64,000 bases of DNA from Paraburkholderia adhaesiva. GTDB taxonomy: Bacteria; Pseudomonadota; Gammaproteobacteria; Burkholderiales; Burkholderiaceae. A program made the translations under genes and the position numbers. The stretch is from positions 682,001 to 746,000 of the forward strand of contig NZ_JAJEJQ010000001.1 of NCBI RefSeq assembly GCF_021390575.1, written 5' to 3'. The notes beneath the pieces are model-generated. The model was not told the DNA's origin and ran no database searches. It saw only the letters and a list, made by a program, of their open reading frames with translations. Of the stretch, positions 1-9,320 are shown piece after piece (the stretch's first letter is position 1; each line of letters opens with the position of its first letter).

Positions 1-249
1 ATCGTGCTGGTCGACGACGTGCTGTACACGGGCCGCACGGTACGCGCGGCCATCAATGAGTTGTACGACTTTGGCCGCCCTGCGTCGGTGGAGCTGGCGG
101 TGCTCGTCGATCGCGGCGGCCGTGAGCTGCCGATGGCGGCGCGTTTTACCGGCGGTACTGCGGCCGTGCCCGCCGATGCGTCGCTCGTGCTCGAACGCGA
201 TGCCGACGGACATTTCGCGTTTCACGTCGAGCCGCGCGGCGGCAACTGA
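1..249 (+). CDS. pyrR: PyrR bifunctional regulator/uracil phosphoribosyltransferase, C-terminal part
   Basis: Only the last 82 codons are present; the frame is open from base 1, so the gene begins outside the window. The fragment opens with the type I phosphoribosyltransferase PRPP loop ([12 protein letters not shown]), followed by a short beta-strand and a VDRGGRELP segment typical of PyrR. Known PyrR proteins are about 170-180 residues, so roughly half is seen. The family binds PRPP and uracil to make UMP and, in some bacteria, controls pyr transcripts; whether it regulates here cannot be judged. It lies 89 bases before pyrB on the same strand, consistent with a pyrRBC' operon. Confidence 0.9.
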   Translation: MVLVDDVLYTGRTVRAAINELYDFGRPASVELAVLVDRGGRELPMAARFTGGTAAVPADASLVLERDADGHFAFHVEPRGGN

Positions 250-338
250 CTGACCCGCATGCAACGTGTGCCTCGCGACAGAACCGGCTTTGTGCGCGTT
301 CTGTTCGAACCGGGCCCTGCGTGCAAAGGAACCTTGCA

Positions 339-1352
339 ATGAACACACAGCCCACTGCGGCACCCGCCGATAACGGACGATTTCGTTACGGCTTCCTGAA
401 GGGCAATCCGCAACTCACGAAGAACGGCGAACTCAAGCACCTGCTGACGATCGAGGGCCTGCCGCGTGCGATCGTCACGCACATTCTCGACACCGCTGCG
501 CAATTCGTGAGCGTGACCGATCGCGATGTGAAGAAGGTACCGCTCCTGCGCGGCAAGTCGGTATTCAATCTGTTCTTCGAGAACTCGACGCGCACGCGCA
601 CGACCTTCGAAATCGCGGCCACGCGTCTTTCGGCGGACGTGCTCAACCTGAACATCAACGCGTCCTCGACGAGCAAAGGCGAAACGCTCCTCGACACGAT
701 CGGCAATCTGTCCGCAATGCACGCCGACATGTTCGTCGTGCGCCATGCGTCGAGTGGCGCGCCGTACCTGATCGCCGAGCATTGCGCGCCGCACGTCCAC
801 GTGATCAACGCAGGCGACGGACGTCACGCGCATCCCACGCAGGGGCTGCTCGACATGTACACGATCCGCCACTACAAGCGCGACTTCACGAATCTGCGCG
901 TAGCGATCGTCGGCGATATTCTGCATTCGCGTGTCGCACGCTCGGACATTCACGCGCTCACCACGCTCGGCGTGCCCGAAGTGCGCGCGATCGGGCCGCG
1001 CACGCTCTTGCCGGGCGGGCTCGAACAGATGGGCGTGCGCGTCTTCCACAACCTCGACGAAGGCTTGAAGGACGTTGACGTCATCATCATGCTGCGTCTG
1101 CAGAACGAGCGCATGAGCGGCGCGTTGCTGCCTTCGGCGCAGGAATACTTCAAGAGCTGGGGCCTCACGCCCGAGCGTCTCGCGCTCGCAAAACCCGATG
1201 CGATCGTGATGCATCCGGGGCCGATGAACCGTGGCGTCGAAATCGACTCGCAGGTCGCGGACGGCCCGCAGTCGGTGATTCTCAACCAGGTGAGTTTCGG
1301 CATCGCGGTGCGTATGGCGGTGATGGGCATCGTCGCGGGAAATAACGAGTGA
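339..1352 (+). CDS. pyrB: Aspartate carbamoyltransferase catalytic chain
   Basis: Joins carbamoyl phosphate and aspartate in the second step of pyrimidine synthesis (cytoplasm). The 337-residue product has the carbamoyl-phosphate loop STRTRT at residues 83-88, HPTQGLLDM in the middle and an HPGPMNRG segment near the C-terminus. An ATG at 339 with AAAGGA at 325-330 was preferred over an in-frame GTG at 321, which has no such site. The N-terminus carries about 25 residues before the core, like the pseudomonad-type enzyme that associates with an inactive dihydroorotase. It is 25 bases ahead of exactly such a gene, so a PyrB-PyrC' complex is likely. Confidence 0.97.
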   Translation: MNTQPTAAPADNGRFRYGFLKGNPQLTKNGELKHLLTIEGLPRAIVTHILDTAAQFVSVTDRDVKKVPLLRGKSVFNLFFENSTRTRTTFEIAATRLSADVLNLNINASSTSKGETLLDTIGNLSAMHADMFVVRHASSGAPYLIAEHCAPHVHVINAGDGRHAHPTQGLLDMYTIRHYKRDFTNLRVAIVGDILHSRVARSDIHALTTLGVPEVRAIGPRTLLPGGLEQMGVRVFHNLDEGLKDVDVIIMLRLQNERMSGALLPSAQEYFKSWGLTPERLALAKPDAIVMHPGPMNRGVEIDSQVADGPQSVILNQVSFGIAVRMAVMGIVAGNNE

Positions 1353-1377
1353 ACCCGAGGAAATAACAGGGCAGCGC

Positions 1378-2655
1378 ATGAAGATCCATATTCAAGGCGG
1401 CACGCTGATCGACCCGGCGGCCGGCACTGAACAGCAGCAGGATGTGTACATCGCGGACGGCACGATCATCGCGCTGGGCGCGGCGCCTGCCGGCTTCCAG
1501 GCAGATAAAACGATCGACGCGAAGGGGCTTTACGTGGCGCCCGGTCTCGTCGACCTGAGCGCACGGCTGCGCGAGCCGGGCTATGAGCATAAGGCCACGC
1601 TCGATTCGGAAATGGCCGCGGCACTTGCGGGCGGCGTGACGAGCCTTGTGTGCCCGCCCGACACCGATCCCGTGCTCGATGAAGCGGGCCTGATCGAGAT
1701 GCTCAACTACCGCGTGGGCAAACTCGCTCGCGCACGCGTCTATCCACTCGGCGCGCTCACGGTGGGCCTGAAGGGTGAGGTGATCACGGAGATGGTGTCG
1801 TTGACGGAAGCCGGTTGCATCGGCTTCACGCAGGTCGATAAGCCGATCGCCGATACCCAGGTTCTGCTGCGTGCGTTGCAGTACGCGAGCACGTATGGCT
1901 ATGCCGCGTGGCTGCGTCCCCAGGATGCGTTCCTTTCGAAGGGCGGCGTGGCGGCGAGCGGCGCGGTGGCGTCGCGGCTCGGCCTGTCCGGCGTGCCGGT
2001 GAGCGCGGAGACGATCGCGCTGCATACGCTCTTCGAACTGATGCGCGTGACGGGTGCGCGTGTGCACGTGATGCATCTTTCGTCGGCTGCGGGAGTCGCG
2101 CTCATGCGCGCGGCAAAGGCCGAAGGCTTGCCGGTGACGTGCGACGTGAGCGCGAACCATGTGCATCTGATCGACATGGACATCGGCTATTTCGATGCGC
2201 AGTTCCGTCTCGATCCGCCGCTGCGCCAGCAGCGCGATCGCGACGCGATCCGCGCAGGTCTCGCGGACGGCACGATCGACGCGATCTGTTCGGACCACAC
2301 GCCCGTGGACGACGACGAAAAGCTCCTGCCGTTCGCCGAGGCGAGCCCGGGCGCGACCGGACTAGAACTCCTTCTTTCGCTCACGGTGAAGTGGGCGGAC
2401 GAGGCAGGTGTGCCGCTCGCAAAGGCGCTTGCACGCGTCACGTCGGCGCCGGCAGGCATTGTGACGCTCGACGCGGGCCGCATTGCGCTTGGCGCGAACG
2501 CGGACCTCTGCGTGTTCGACGCGCACGCGCACTGGTACGTGGAGCCTCGCGCACTGAAGAGCCAGGGGCACAACACACCGTTTCTCGGCTATGAGTTGCC
2601 TGGCGTCGTGCGTGCGACGCTCGTCGCGGGGCGCGTCGGCTTCGAGCGCGGCTGA
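1378..2655 (+). CDS. pyrC: Dihydroorotase-like protein lacking the metal-binding HxH (PyrC' type)
   Basis: A 425-residue amidohydrolase-fold protein of the type I dihydroorotase family. In active enzymes the sequence after GLVD contains His-x-His, which binds zinc; here residues 61-63 read Ser-Ala-Arg within GLVDLSARLREPG. Later segments (HVMHLSSAAG, CDVSANHVHL, ICSDHTPVDDDEK) keep some His and Asp. In Pseudomonas a catalytically dead PyrC' of this sort is required for assembly of aspartate carbamoyltransferase; the position just after pyrB fits that role. The true dihydroorotase would then be encoded elsewhere. The family is certain; the structural, non-catalytic role is inferred. Confidence 0.92.
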   Translation: MKIHIQGGTLIDPAAGTEQQQDVYIADGTIIALGAAPAGFQADKTIDAKGLYVAPGLVDLSARLREPGYEHKATLDSEMAAALAGGVTSLVCPPDTDPVLDEAGLIEMLNYRVGKLARARVYPLGALTVGLKGEVITEMVSLTEAGCIGFTQVDKPIADTQVLLRALQYASTYGYAAWLRPQDAFLSKGGVAASGAVASRLGLSGVPVSAETIALHTLFELMRVTGARVHVMHLSSAAGVALMRAAKAEGLPVTCDVSANHVHLIDMDIGYFDAQFRLDPPLRQQRDRDAIRAGLADGTIDAICSDHTPVDDDEKLLPFAEASPGATGLELLLSLTVKWADEAGVPLAKALARVTSAPAGIVTLDAGRIALGANADLCVFDAHAHWYVEPRALKSQGHNTPFLGYELPGVVRATLVAGRVGFERG

Positions 2656-2712
2656 GTCAGCCCGCACGACATCCGCATCGCATCGATCGCTATCGTTTTC
2701 GACTGGTTCGCC

Positions 2713-3486
2713 ATGAGTCTATTTGTTCGCAAGACCCGTTTGCTTATCCACCTGCTGCGCGGTGCGCTGACCGTCGCGTTGCGCTTTCCGCGCGCGAGCG
2801 CTGATCAGCGCCATGCCATGAACCGTGCGTGGTCGCTCAAGATGCTCGAGCTGTGCGGCATGAAGCTCGTCGTCCACAACGACGCGGCTCGCCTCGATGC
2901 CGGTGCGCTCGTCGTCTGCAATCACATCTCGTGGATCGACATTTATGTGATCAACGCGTGGCGGCCGACGCCGTTCGTCTCGAAGGCCGAGATCCGGGGC
3001 TGGCCGCTGATCGGCTGGTTCGCGCAGAATCTGGATACGGTGTTCGTCGAGCGGGAGAAGCGCAGCGACGCGCGGCGCATCATGCACGAACTCGCGGCGC
3101 GGCTGGACCGCGGCGAGCTGATGTGCGTGTTCCCCGAGGGCACGACGTCGGACGGGCGCGCGCTCAAGCCGTTTCACGCGAACATGTTCCAGGCGGCAGT
3201 GTCGGCGGGCAAGCCCGTGCAACCGCTGTGCATTCTCTACGAGGACGCAGAGGGGCGGCAGTCCACGGCACCCGCTTATATCGACGATGTCTCGCTCAAG
3301 CAGTCGCTCGATGCGATGCTCAAGGCTGGGCCGCTGACCGCGCACGTCTACGTGGGTGAGCCGATCCAGCCCGAGGCCGACCGGCGCAAGCTGGCGGCGC
3401 AGGCCGAGGCCGCAGTGGGCGCAGCGCTCGAAGAGATGCGGGGGGTACCGCTGCCAGGCGGTGAGGGTGTGATGCAGGCGTCCTGA
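2713..3486 (+). CDS. 1-acyl-sn-glycerol-3-phosphate acyltransferase (PlsC family)
   Basis: A 257-residue membrane-associated acyltransferase that would transfer a fatty acyl group to a lysophospholipid such as lysophosphatidate. The catalytic HX4D motif is H71 to D76 in NHISWID. The acceptor-binding FPEGTTSDG is at residues 140-148, and FVEREKR lies between them. A hydrophobic N-terminal stretch (about residues 9-25) likely anchors it. It follows the dihydroorotase homologue by 57 bases on the same strand and may share its transcript, although its function is unrelated. It converges with apaH. Which PlsC-like paralogue this is cannot be told from sequence alone. Confidence 0.9.
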   Translation: MSLFVRKTRLLIHLLRGALTVALRFPRASADQRHAMNRAWSLKMLELCGMKLVVHNDAARLDAGALVVCNHISWIDIYVINAWRPTPFVSKAEIRGWPLIGWFAQNLDTVFVEREKRSDARRIMHELAARLDRGELMCVFPEGTTSDGRALKPFHANMFQAAVSAGKPVQPLCILYEDAEGRQSTAPAYIDDVSLKQSLDAMLKAGPLTAHVYVGEPIQPEADRRKLAAQAEAAVGAALEEMRGVPLPGGEGVMQAS

Positions 3487-3530
3487 CTGGGTGTCCTGCC
3501 GGTCACGCGGCGCTCTGCGGCCGCTCGCGT

Positions 3531-3550
3531 ATGCCCGCCCGGACGGGTAT
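3531..3550. terminator. Short inverted repeat in the convergent gap of the acyltransferase and apaH
   Basis: ATGCCCG (3531-3537) pairs with CGGGTAT (3544-3550), one pair being G-T, around a 6-base loop. It sits between two convergent stop codons, where a bidirectional terminator is expected. No T-run follows on either strand, so the call is weak. Confidence 0.3.
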
Positions 3551-3567
3551 CACGCAGGCATCAAGAA

Positions 3568-4419
3568 TCAAGCACTGATCGCGCGGCAGTCCGTGCACTC
3601 GACCTGCGTGAGTGTGCGGCGCGCGGGATCGGCGTCGAGACGCACCGCCGAAAGCTGGTTGCCCCAGACGCAGCCGGAATCGAGCCCGATTACGTTGTCG
3701 CGCAGCGTGAGTCCGAGCGCCGCCCAATGGCCGAACACGACGATGTCGTCGGCTGTCTTGCGTCCGGGAACGTCAAACCAGGGCATATAGCCCGCGGGTG
3801 CGGACGCGAGCCCGCCGCTCGAACTGAAATCCATCGCGCCGTCACTGTTGCAGAAGCGCATGCGGGTGAGTGCGCTGCACGTAATGCGCAGACGCTCGAT
3901 GCCCTTCAGGTCTTTCGACCAGCGGCTCGGCTCGTTTCCGTAGAGGCCCGCCAGGGTCTCCTTCCAGTTGTCGCGACGCAGGGCCTGTTCGAGCTCGTGC
4001 GCGAGTTCGAGCGTGAGATCGACATCCCACTGCGGCAGCACGCCCGCATGCACCATCAGCATGCCGTTCTCATAGTGCGCGATGGGGCGATGGCGGACCC
4101 AGTGCAGCAGATCCGCAGCGTCCTTCGCCTTCAGGATATCGTCGATCGTGTCGCCATTCTTCGCTCTGCGAATCCCTGCCGAGACGGACAGCAGATGCAG
4201 GTCGTGGTTACCGAGAACGGCCACGCCGCGATCGCCGAGCGCGATCACGTCGCGCAGTGTCGCGAGCGAATCGGGGCCGCGATTGATCAGATCGCCTGCA
4301 AACCACAGCGGCGTTTCGGTGGTGGGCGCGGCCTTGGCAAGGAGTTCGCGGAACGAATTGCGGCACCCCTGAAGGTCGCCGAAGGCGAGGGGGGCCGGGT
4401 GCGGCTTGAACGTAGTCAT
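3568..4419 (-). CDS. apaH: Symmetrical bis(5'-nucleosyl)-tetraphosphatase ApaH
   Basis: Hydrolyses Ap4A to two ADP, and removes NpN caps from RNA in related species. The 283-residue product begins MTTFKPHP at 4419, chosen because it puts the first metallophosphatase motif GDLQG at residues 14-18, as is usual. The other motifs are GDLINRGPDS (42-51) and GNHD (70-73). A longer reading from 4545 would add 42 residues without similarity to the family. ApaH sits next to the rml genes in known Burkholderia O-antigen loci, which supports both the identity and the host group. It diverges from rmlB. Confidence 0.95.
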   Translation of the reverse strand: MTTFKPHPAPLAFGDLQGCRNSFRELLAKAAPTTETPLWFAGDLINRGPDSLATLRDVIALGDRGVAVLGNHDLHLLSVSAGIRRAKNGDTIDDILKAKDAADLLHWVRHRPIAHYENGMLMVHAGVLPQWDVDLTLELAHELEQALRRDNWKETLAGLYGNEPSRWSKDLKGIERLRITCSALTRMRFCNSDGAMDFSSSGGLASAPAGYMPWFDVPGRKTADDIVVFGHWAALGLTLRDNVIGLDSGCVWGNQLSAVRLDADPARRTLTQVECTDCRAISA

Positions 4420-4762
4420 CGAGACGGAAACGGTGGCGGGCGTTACATGGATCAGCGCAGACGGTAACACAGGAAGGCACGTCTCGTATCGAAGCGAAAT
4501 CGCAGGCTGGAAATTGCGCGGGCCGCGCTCGCGAAGGCTCGGCATCCAGGGGCGGATTGTCTCAGGTTGATCAATAATGGCGATGCTGCGGTTGCCCTGG
4601 CGGCAGTCTTATAATCAGGGCCGCGACGTCGTCCGCCGACCTTGCGGCCCGGAAAATTCCGGGCCAATCGCCTGAATTGAAACCTTTTTTTTCAGCAGTC
4701 TTTCGAATCGCCGTGGTTCGTCATACGGCAGACTTCTGCTGTAATGAATGCAAGGGATTTCC
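4420..4762. promoter_or_regulatory. Divergent apaH/rmlB intergenic region with a likely rml promoter
   Basis: No gene is seen in these 343 bases. A consensus -10 hexamer TATAAT lies at 4610-4615 on +, but no good -35 is found 16-18 bases upstream. Transcripts starting there would have a leader of about 140 bases containing the inverted repeat at 4646-4665 and an eight-T run at 4685-4692. I saw no JUMPstart/ops element. Confidence 0.4.
4646..4665. promoter_or_regulatory. Near-perfect palindrome in the rml leader
   Basis: GGCCCGGAA (4646-4654) and TTCCGGGCC (4657-4665) are exact inverted copies separated by two bases. It could be a protein-binding operator or, with opened inner pairs, an RNA hairpin; eight T residues begin 20 bases after it. 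Which role, if any, is unknown. Confidence 0.4.
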
Positions 4763-5824
4763 ATGATTCTCGTGACGGGCGGTGCCGGATTTATCGGTGC
4801 AAACTTTGTGCTTGACTGGTTCCGTCAATCGGACGAGCCCGTCGTCAACGTCGACAAGCTGACCTACGCGGGCAATTACGGCACGCTGAAGTCGCTGCAC
4901 GACGATCGCAGGCATGTTTTCGCGCGCGTCGATATCTGCGACCGCGCAGCACTCGATACGCTCTTCGCCGAACATCGGCCGCGTGCCGTGCTGCATTTTG
5001 CGGCAGAGAGTCACGTCGATCGTTCCATTCATGGTCCCGCAGATTTTGTTCAGACCAATGTGATTGGCACGTTCACGTTGCTCGAGGCCGCTCGTCAGCA
5101 TTGGAGCACCCTGGACGCCGACGGCAAGGCCGCGTTTCGCTTCCTGCACGTCTCTACAGATGAAGTGTTCGGCTCGCTTTCGGCTGCAGACGAGCCTTTC
5201 TCCGAGACCACGCCGTACGCGCCGAACAGTCCTTATTCGGCCAGCAAAGCCGGTTCCGATCACCTGGTGCGCGCGTGGCATCACACCTATGGCATGCCGA
5301 CGCTCACGACAAATTGCTCGAATAACTACGGCCCGTACCAGTTCCCCGAAAAACTCATCCCGCTGATGATTGCGAATGCGCTCGCCGGCGAGCCGCTTCC
5401 GGTGTACGGCGATGGGCAAAACGTGCGTGACTGGTTGTACGTGGGCGACCATTGCAGCGCGATCCGCGAGGTACTCGCGCGCGGGCGCGTCGGCGAGACG
5501 TATAACGTCGGTGGCTGGAACGAGAAAAAGAACCTCGAAGTCGTGCATACTCTATGCGACCTGCTGGACCAGTCGCGGCCTAAGGCGGCGGGTTCCTATC
5601 GCGACCAGATCACCTATGTGAAGGACCGCCCCGGCCACGATCGGCGTTACGCCATCGACGCACGCAAGCTGGAGCGCGAACTGGGCTGGAAGCCCGCGGA
5701 AACGTTCGAAACGGGTCTTGCGAAGACGGTGCGCTGGTACCTCGACAACCAGCACTGGGTTGACGAAGTCGTTTCGGGCGACTATCGCAAGTGGGTTGAA
5801 ACGAATTACGCGCAGCGCGCGTAA
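4763..5824 (+). CDS. rmlB: dTDP-glucose 4,6-dehydratase
   Basis: Second enzyme of dTDP-L-rhamnose synthesis; it converts dTDP-glucose to the 4-keto-6-deoxy sugar with bound NAD. The 353-residue product starts [12 protein letters not shown], the Rossmann glycine motif, with AAGGGA at 4752-4757 as the ribosome site; an in-frame ATG at 4748 is an alternative. Catalytic T132-D133-E134 (STDEVFG) and the Y158xxxK162 pair (SPYSASK) are present, distinguishing it from epimerases that lack the D-E pair. It is the first gene of a compact rmlBACD operon. Confidence 0.97.
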   Translation: MILVTGGAGFIGANFVLDWFRQSDEPVVNVDKLTYAGNYGTLKSLHDDRRHVFARVDICDRAALDTLFAEHRPRAVLHFAAESHVDRSIHGPADFVQTNVIGTFTLLEAARQHWSTLDADGKAAFRFLHVSTDEVFGSLSAADEPFSETTPYAPNSPYSASKAGSDHLVRAWHHTYGMPTLTTNCSNNYGPYQFPEKLIPLMIANALAGEPLPVYGDGQNVRDWLYVGDHCSAIREVLARGRVGETYNVGGWNEKKNLEVVHTLCDLLDQSRPKAAGSYRDQITYVKDRPGHDRRYAIDARKLERELGWKPAETFETGLAKTVRWYLDNQHWVDEVVSGDYRKWVETNYAQRA

Positions 5825-5835
5825 GGGCAAAATCG

Positions 5836-6717
5836 ATGGCACGCAAAGGCATCATCCTGGCCGGCGGTTCGGGCACGCGACTCTATCCGATCACTCATGT
5901 GGTGTCGAAGCAGCTACTGCCCGTCTACGACAAGCCAATGATCTATTACCCGCTGTCGACGCTGATGGTGGCGGGCATTCGGGATGTGATGATCATCTCC
6001 ACTCCGCAGGACACGCCGCGTTTTCAAGCGATGCTGGGCGACGGCAGTCAGTGGGGCATGAATATCCAGTACGCGGTCCAGCCTTCACCGGATGGGCTCG
6101 CCCAGGCGTTCATCATCGGGCGGGATTTTGTCGCTAATGATCCTTCCGCGTTGATTCTGGGCGACAACATCTTCTACGGGCACGATTTCGCCAAGCAGCT
6201 CGCGGGCGCTAACGAGCAAACACAAGGCGCGACCGTTTTTGCGTACCATGTTCAAGATCCCGAGCGCTATGGCGTAGTGGAGTTCGACAAGCAATACCGC
6301 GCCCTGTCGATCGAAGAAAAGCCTGCCGTTCCGCGTTCGAACTACGCTGTAACCGGTCTGTACTTCTACGACAACCAGGTGTGCGATATCGCGGCCGACA
6401 TAAAGCCTTCGGCTCGCGGCGAACTCGAGATCACGGATGTCAATTCGCGTTATCTCGCCAGCGGCGAACTGAACGTGGAGATACTGGGGCGTGGATACGC
6501 GTGGCTGGATACGGGCACACACGATTCGCTCATCGATGCCGCCACGTTCATCGCAACATTGCAGAAGCGCCAGGGCCTGGTCGTGGCCTGCCCCGAGGAG
6601 ATCGCATTCCGATCGAACTGGATCGATGCCGTACAACTCGAGCGTTTAGCGATGCCGCTCGCGAAGAATAGCTACGGCAAATACCTCCTCAAGATACTCT
6701 CGGACCCCGTCGCGTGA
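5836..6717 (+). CDS. rmlA: Glucose-1-phosphate thymidylyltransferase
   Basis: Joins dTTP and glucose-1-phosphate to give dTDP-glucose, the first step to dTDP-rhamnose and a usual feedback point. The 293-residue length matches the short RmlA family. The nucleotide loop GGSGTRLYP is near residues 10-18, followed by [17 protein letters not shown] and, in mid-protein, [11 protein letters not shown], whose Asp binds magnesium. RFRSNW-type C-terminal features appear as AFRSNWID. It starts 11 bases after rmlB and its stop overlaps the rmlC start. Confidence 0.97.
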   Translation: MARKGIILAGGSGTRLYPITHVVSKQLLPVYDKPMIYYPLSTLMVAGIRDVMIISTPQDTPRFQAMLGDGSQWGMNIQYAVQPSPDGLAQAFIIGRDFVANDPSALILGDNIFYGHDFAKQLAGANEQTQGATVFAYHVQDPERYGVVEFDKQYRALSIEEKPAVPRSNYAVTGLYFYDNQVCDIAADIKPSARGELEITDVNSRYLASGELNVEILGRGYAWLDTGTHDSLIDAATFIATLQKRQGLVVACPEEIAFRSNWIDAVQLERLAMPLAKNSYGKYLLKILSDPVA

Positions 6718-7265
6718 AGATCACTGTTATTCCGACGTCACTGCCCGAAGTGAAGATCGTCGAACCAAAAGTTTTTGCCGACTCGCGCGGTTTCTTCTTT
6801 GAGAGCTTCAACGCGAGGGAATTCGCCGAGGCAATCGGCGAGCCCGTGGAGTTTGTACAAGACAATCACTCGCTTTCGTCAAAAGGCGTGCTGCGTGGGC
6901 TGCACTACCAGATCGAACATGCGCAGGGCAAGCTGGTGCGTGTCATCGCTGGTGAAGTGTTCGACGTTGCAGTGGACATCCGGGCGAGCTCGCCGAACTT
7001 CGGGAAGTGGGTTGGTGTGCGGCTGAGCGCTGAAAACAAGCGGCAGCTCTGGATTCCGGGCGGTTTCGCACACGGGTTTGTGGTGTTGTCCGAGACGGCG
7101 GAATTCTTGTACAAGACGACCGACTATTGGTATTCGCAGCATGAGCGAACGCTATTGTGGAACGACCCGGCAATCGGAATTCAATGGCCGATCGACGCCG
7201 AGCCGAGCCTGGCCGAAAAAGACGCCGCGGGGAAAAGGCTGGCTGAAGCCGAGACATTCGCGTGA
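6714..7265 (+). CDS. rmlC: dTDP-4-dehydrorhamnose 3,5-epimerase
   Basis: Epimerises C3 and C5 of the keto sugar. It is a 183-residue cupin with the expected RGLHYQ (catalytic His) after [10 protein letters not shown], and the IPGGFAHGF segment. The start is GTG at 6714, overlapping the rmlA stop in GTGA, which implies translational coupling. Near the C-terminus [13 protein letters not shown] is the standard family ending. Gene order B-A-C-D is that seen in Burkholderia. Confidence 0.97.
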   Translation: MKITVIPTSLPEVKIVEPKVFADSRGFFFESFNAREFAEAIGEPVEFVQDNHSLSSKGVLRGLHYQIEHAQGKLVRVIAGEVFDVAVDIRASSPNFGKWVGVRLSAENKRQLWIPGGFAHGFVVLSETAEFLYKTTDYWYSQHERTLLWNDPAIGIQWPIDAEPSLAEKDAAGKRLAEAETFA

Positions 7266-7274
7266 GGAAGCCAA

Positions 7275-8180
7275 TTGAGTAATGCGATGCAGGCGAGAAT
7301 TCTTGTTACCGGCAAGAGCGGGCAAGTTGGATTCGAACTGGAAAGAGCGCTTCAGGGTCTCGGGACTATTGTTGCGCTTGACCGTGCTGCCCTCGATCTC
7401 GCGGATCTCGATCAGATCCGGAAAGTTGTAAGGGAAATCAAGCCCGCACTCATTATCAATCCAGCGGCCTATACCGCTGTTGACAGGGTAGAGACTGAAC
7501 CCGCGTTAGCGCAGCGTATCAACGGTGAGGCACCGGGTGTGCTTGCTGAGGAAGCGCAGCGGCTAGGCGTGCCGATCATCCACTATTCGACCGACTATGT
7601 GTTTGATGGAACGAAAGAGGGCGCCTACGACGAGACCGACAGGGCGAATCCGCAAAACGCCTATGGTCTCAGCAAACTTGCCGGTGAGCGTGCTATTGCC
7701 GAGGTCGACTGCGCGCACGTGATACTGCGGACGAGTTGGGTCTATGGTCAGCGAGGCAAGAATTTCCTTCTGACCATGCTGCGTCTGGCTGCGGAGCGGC
7801 CGGAGTTGCGAATCGTTGCGGACCAGCGCGGGGCGCCGACCTGGGCCGCGACTATTGCGGCGATGACTTCGCACATCGTTGCTCAGGGCCTGGTGGCAAA
7901 CACGGACGGTGCGGACTGGTGGCGTCAGAAGTCAGGCGTTTATCATCTGACTGCATCCGGCTGGACCACATGGTTCGACTTCGCTAACGCGATTTTCGAA
8001 TTGTCCTCACTGGAGAACAAACCGGTGGTGACGCCCATTGCTTCGTCCGAATATCCCTTGCCTGCAAAGCGCCCAGGGAACTCGTGTTTATCCAATGACA
8101 AACTGGCTGCGAGCTTTGGCCTGCGCGCTCCTGACTGGCGCGACGCGCTGCGGCTTTGTCTTGCGGGCTTGAGCGCCTGA
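7275..8180 (+). CDS. rmlD: dTDP-4-dehydrorhamnose reductase
   Basis: Last step to dTDP-L-rhamnose, using NAD(P)H. The 301-residue product shows GKSGQVG for the cofactor, STDYVFDG, and YGLSK with the YxxxK pair. The start taken is TTG at 7275, because GAGGAAG at 7264-7270 is well spaced for it; an ATG at 7287 is possible and would remove four residues. The operon ends here: the next gene is convergent, with only 29 bases between stops and no obvious terminator. Confidence 0.95.
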   Translation: MSNAMQARILVTGKSGQVGFELERALQGLGTIVALDRAALDLADLDQIRKVVREIKPALIINPAAYTAVDRVETEPALAQRINGEAPGVLAEEAQRLGVPIIHYSTDYVFDGTKEGAYDETDRANPQNAYGLSKLAGERAIAEVDCAHVILRTSWVYGQRGKNFLLTMLRLAAERPELRIVADQRGAPTWAATIAAMTSHIVAQGLVANTDGADWWRQKSGVYHLTASGWTTWFDFANAIFELSSLENKPVVTPIASSEYPLPAKRPGNSCLSNDKLAASFGLRAPDWRDALRLCLAGLSA

Positions 8181-8209
8181 CTTTCTTGCTTCGAGCGGGA
8201 GAGGGTGTC

Positions 8210-9319
8210 TCAGGGTTTTGAAGCAATGCGCCGATACAGGTCGGCGTACGCGTCGGCCATTTTGTCAGCGGTAAATAGCTTCGTGAATCGCTCGCGGGCA
8301 CCTGCGCCAAGTTCCGACGCCAACTGATCATCGTTCCAGATGCGATCGATCGCGCCACGAAGGGCTGGCGCATCGCTGGATGGCACCACCAGTCCGGTTT
8401 TGCCCGCGACATTCACGTAGCTTGTCCCGGTACCGATCTCACACGAGATAAGCGGCTTTCCGTACATGGCGCCTTCCAGCAACGAAATGCCGAAGGCTTC
8501 CGAGCGAAGGTGTGATGGAAATACAAGTCCGCGGCAAAGTGTTAGAAGCGCCACTTTGTCTTCGTCCGGGAGAGCCCCCACGAAGTGCACGTGACGCAAT
8601 CCAAGACTTTCCGCTTGCGTTTTCAGTTCACCCTCCAGAGGACCGCCGCCCAGAATCACAACGTCATAGTCCGAGCCCTTGAGCGCATCGAGCAGGACGT
8701 GGAGCCCTTTGTAGTATCTGAGCATTCCAACAAAAAGCAGGAAGCGCGGTCCAATCCGCTCGCGCCATTCCGCAATTTTTGCATCGGTGGCCCGGGGGTA
8801 GGCGTGCTCGTTCAATCCGATCGGGATAACTTCGACTTTGCTTGCAAACCGACGGAGCACGGGGCTTGTCTGCGCATAATTCGGCGATGTCGCGACGATC
8901 TTCGTCACGCTGCCGAGAAAGGCCAGCATTAATGGCCGATACAACTGCAGAAGCGCCTTTTGTCTGATGATGTCCGAGTGATAGGTCACCACCGTTGGCT
9001 TGTTCAGCCGGGTAAGAAAATGCGCCACGTCCATGAATGGCCATGGGAAGTGGTAGTGAATGACGTCGGCCGTTTTCGCAAGCTCCTTGAGCCGCGCCAA
9101 TGAGGATAGCGAGAAATAGGACGACGCGAGCTTGAAGTCGAGCCGCGCACGATAGTGCTTGTGGTCACCCAGGTCGACGGTCGACGTATCCTTGCTCAGG
9201 GTCAGCACGTCACTGGGTATCCCGCGGCTTGCCGCCCCGCTGCAGATCTCACCAATCAGTTGTTCGACCCCGCCCATCGAATCGGGCTTGTACGTTTTGT
9301 AAAAGTGAAGAACGCGCAT
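8210..9319 (-). CDS. GT4 family glycosyltransferase
   Basis: A 369-residue retaining glycosyltransferase of the GT-B fold, likely cytoplasmic and acting on the lipid-linked glycan. The N-terminus has the glycine-rich SMGGVEQLIGEI acceptor-side segment; VVTYHSDIIRQK and the C-terminal EAFGISLLEGAMYGKP (the E-x7-E pair of GT4) follow. It resembles the mannosyl- or rhamnosyltransferases of WbpY/WbaZ type, but substrate cannot be assigned. It is the last gene of the long leftward block, 1 base after the preceding GT2 gene, so the two are surely co-transcribed. Confidence 0.9.
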   Translation of the reverse strand: MRVLHFYKTYKPDSMGGVEQLIGEICSGAASRGIPSDVLTLSKDTSTVDLGDHKHYRARLDFKLASSYFSLSSLARLKELAKTADVIHYHFPWPFMDVAHFLTRLNKPTVVTYHSDIIRQKALLQLYRPLMLAFLGSVTKIVATSPNYAQTSPVLRRFASKVEVIPIGLNEHAYPRATDAKIAEWRERIGPRFLLFVGMLRYYKGLHVLLDALKGSDYDVVILGGGPLEGELKTQAESLGLRHVHFVGALPDEDKVALLTLCRGLVFPSHLRSEAFGISLLEGAMYGKPLISCEIGTGTSYVNVAGKTGLVVPSSDAPALRGAIDRIWNDDQLASELGAGARERFTKLFTADKMADAYADLYRRIASKP

Positions 9320-9320
9320 G

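Noticed and set aside
222..1379. 385-codon antisense frame opposite pyrB
   Set aside because: No family pattern; pyrB is unmistakable on the other strand.
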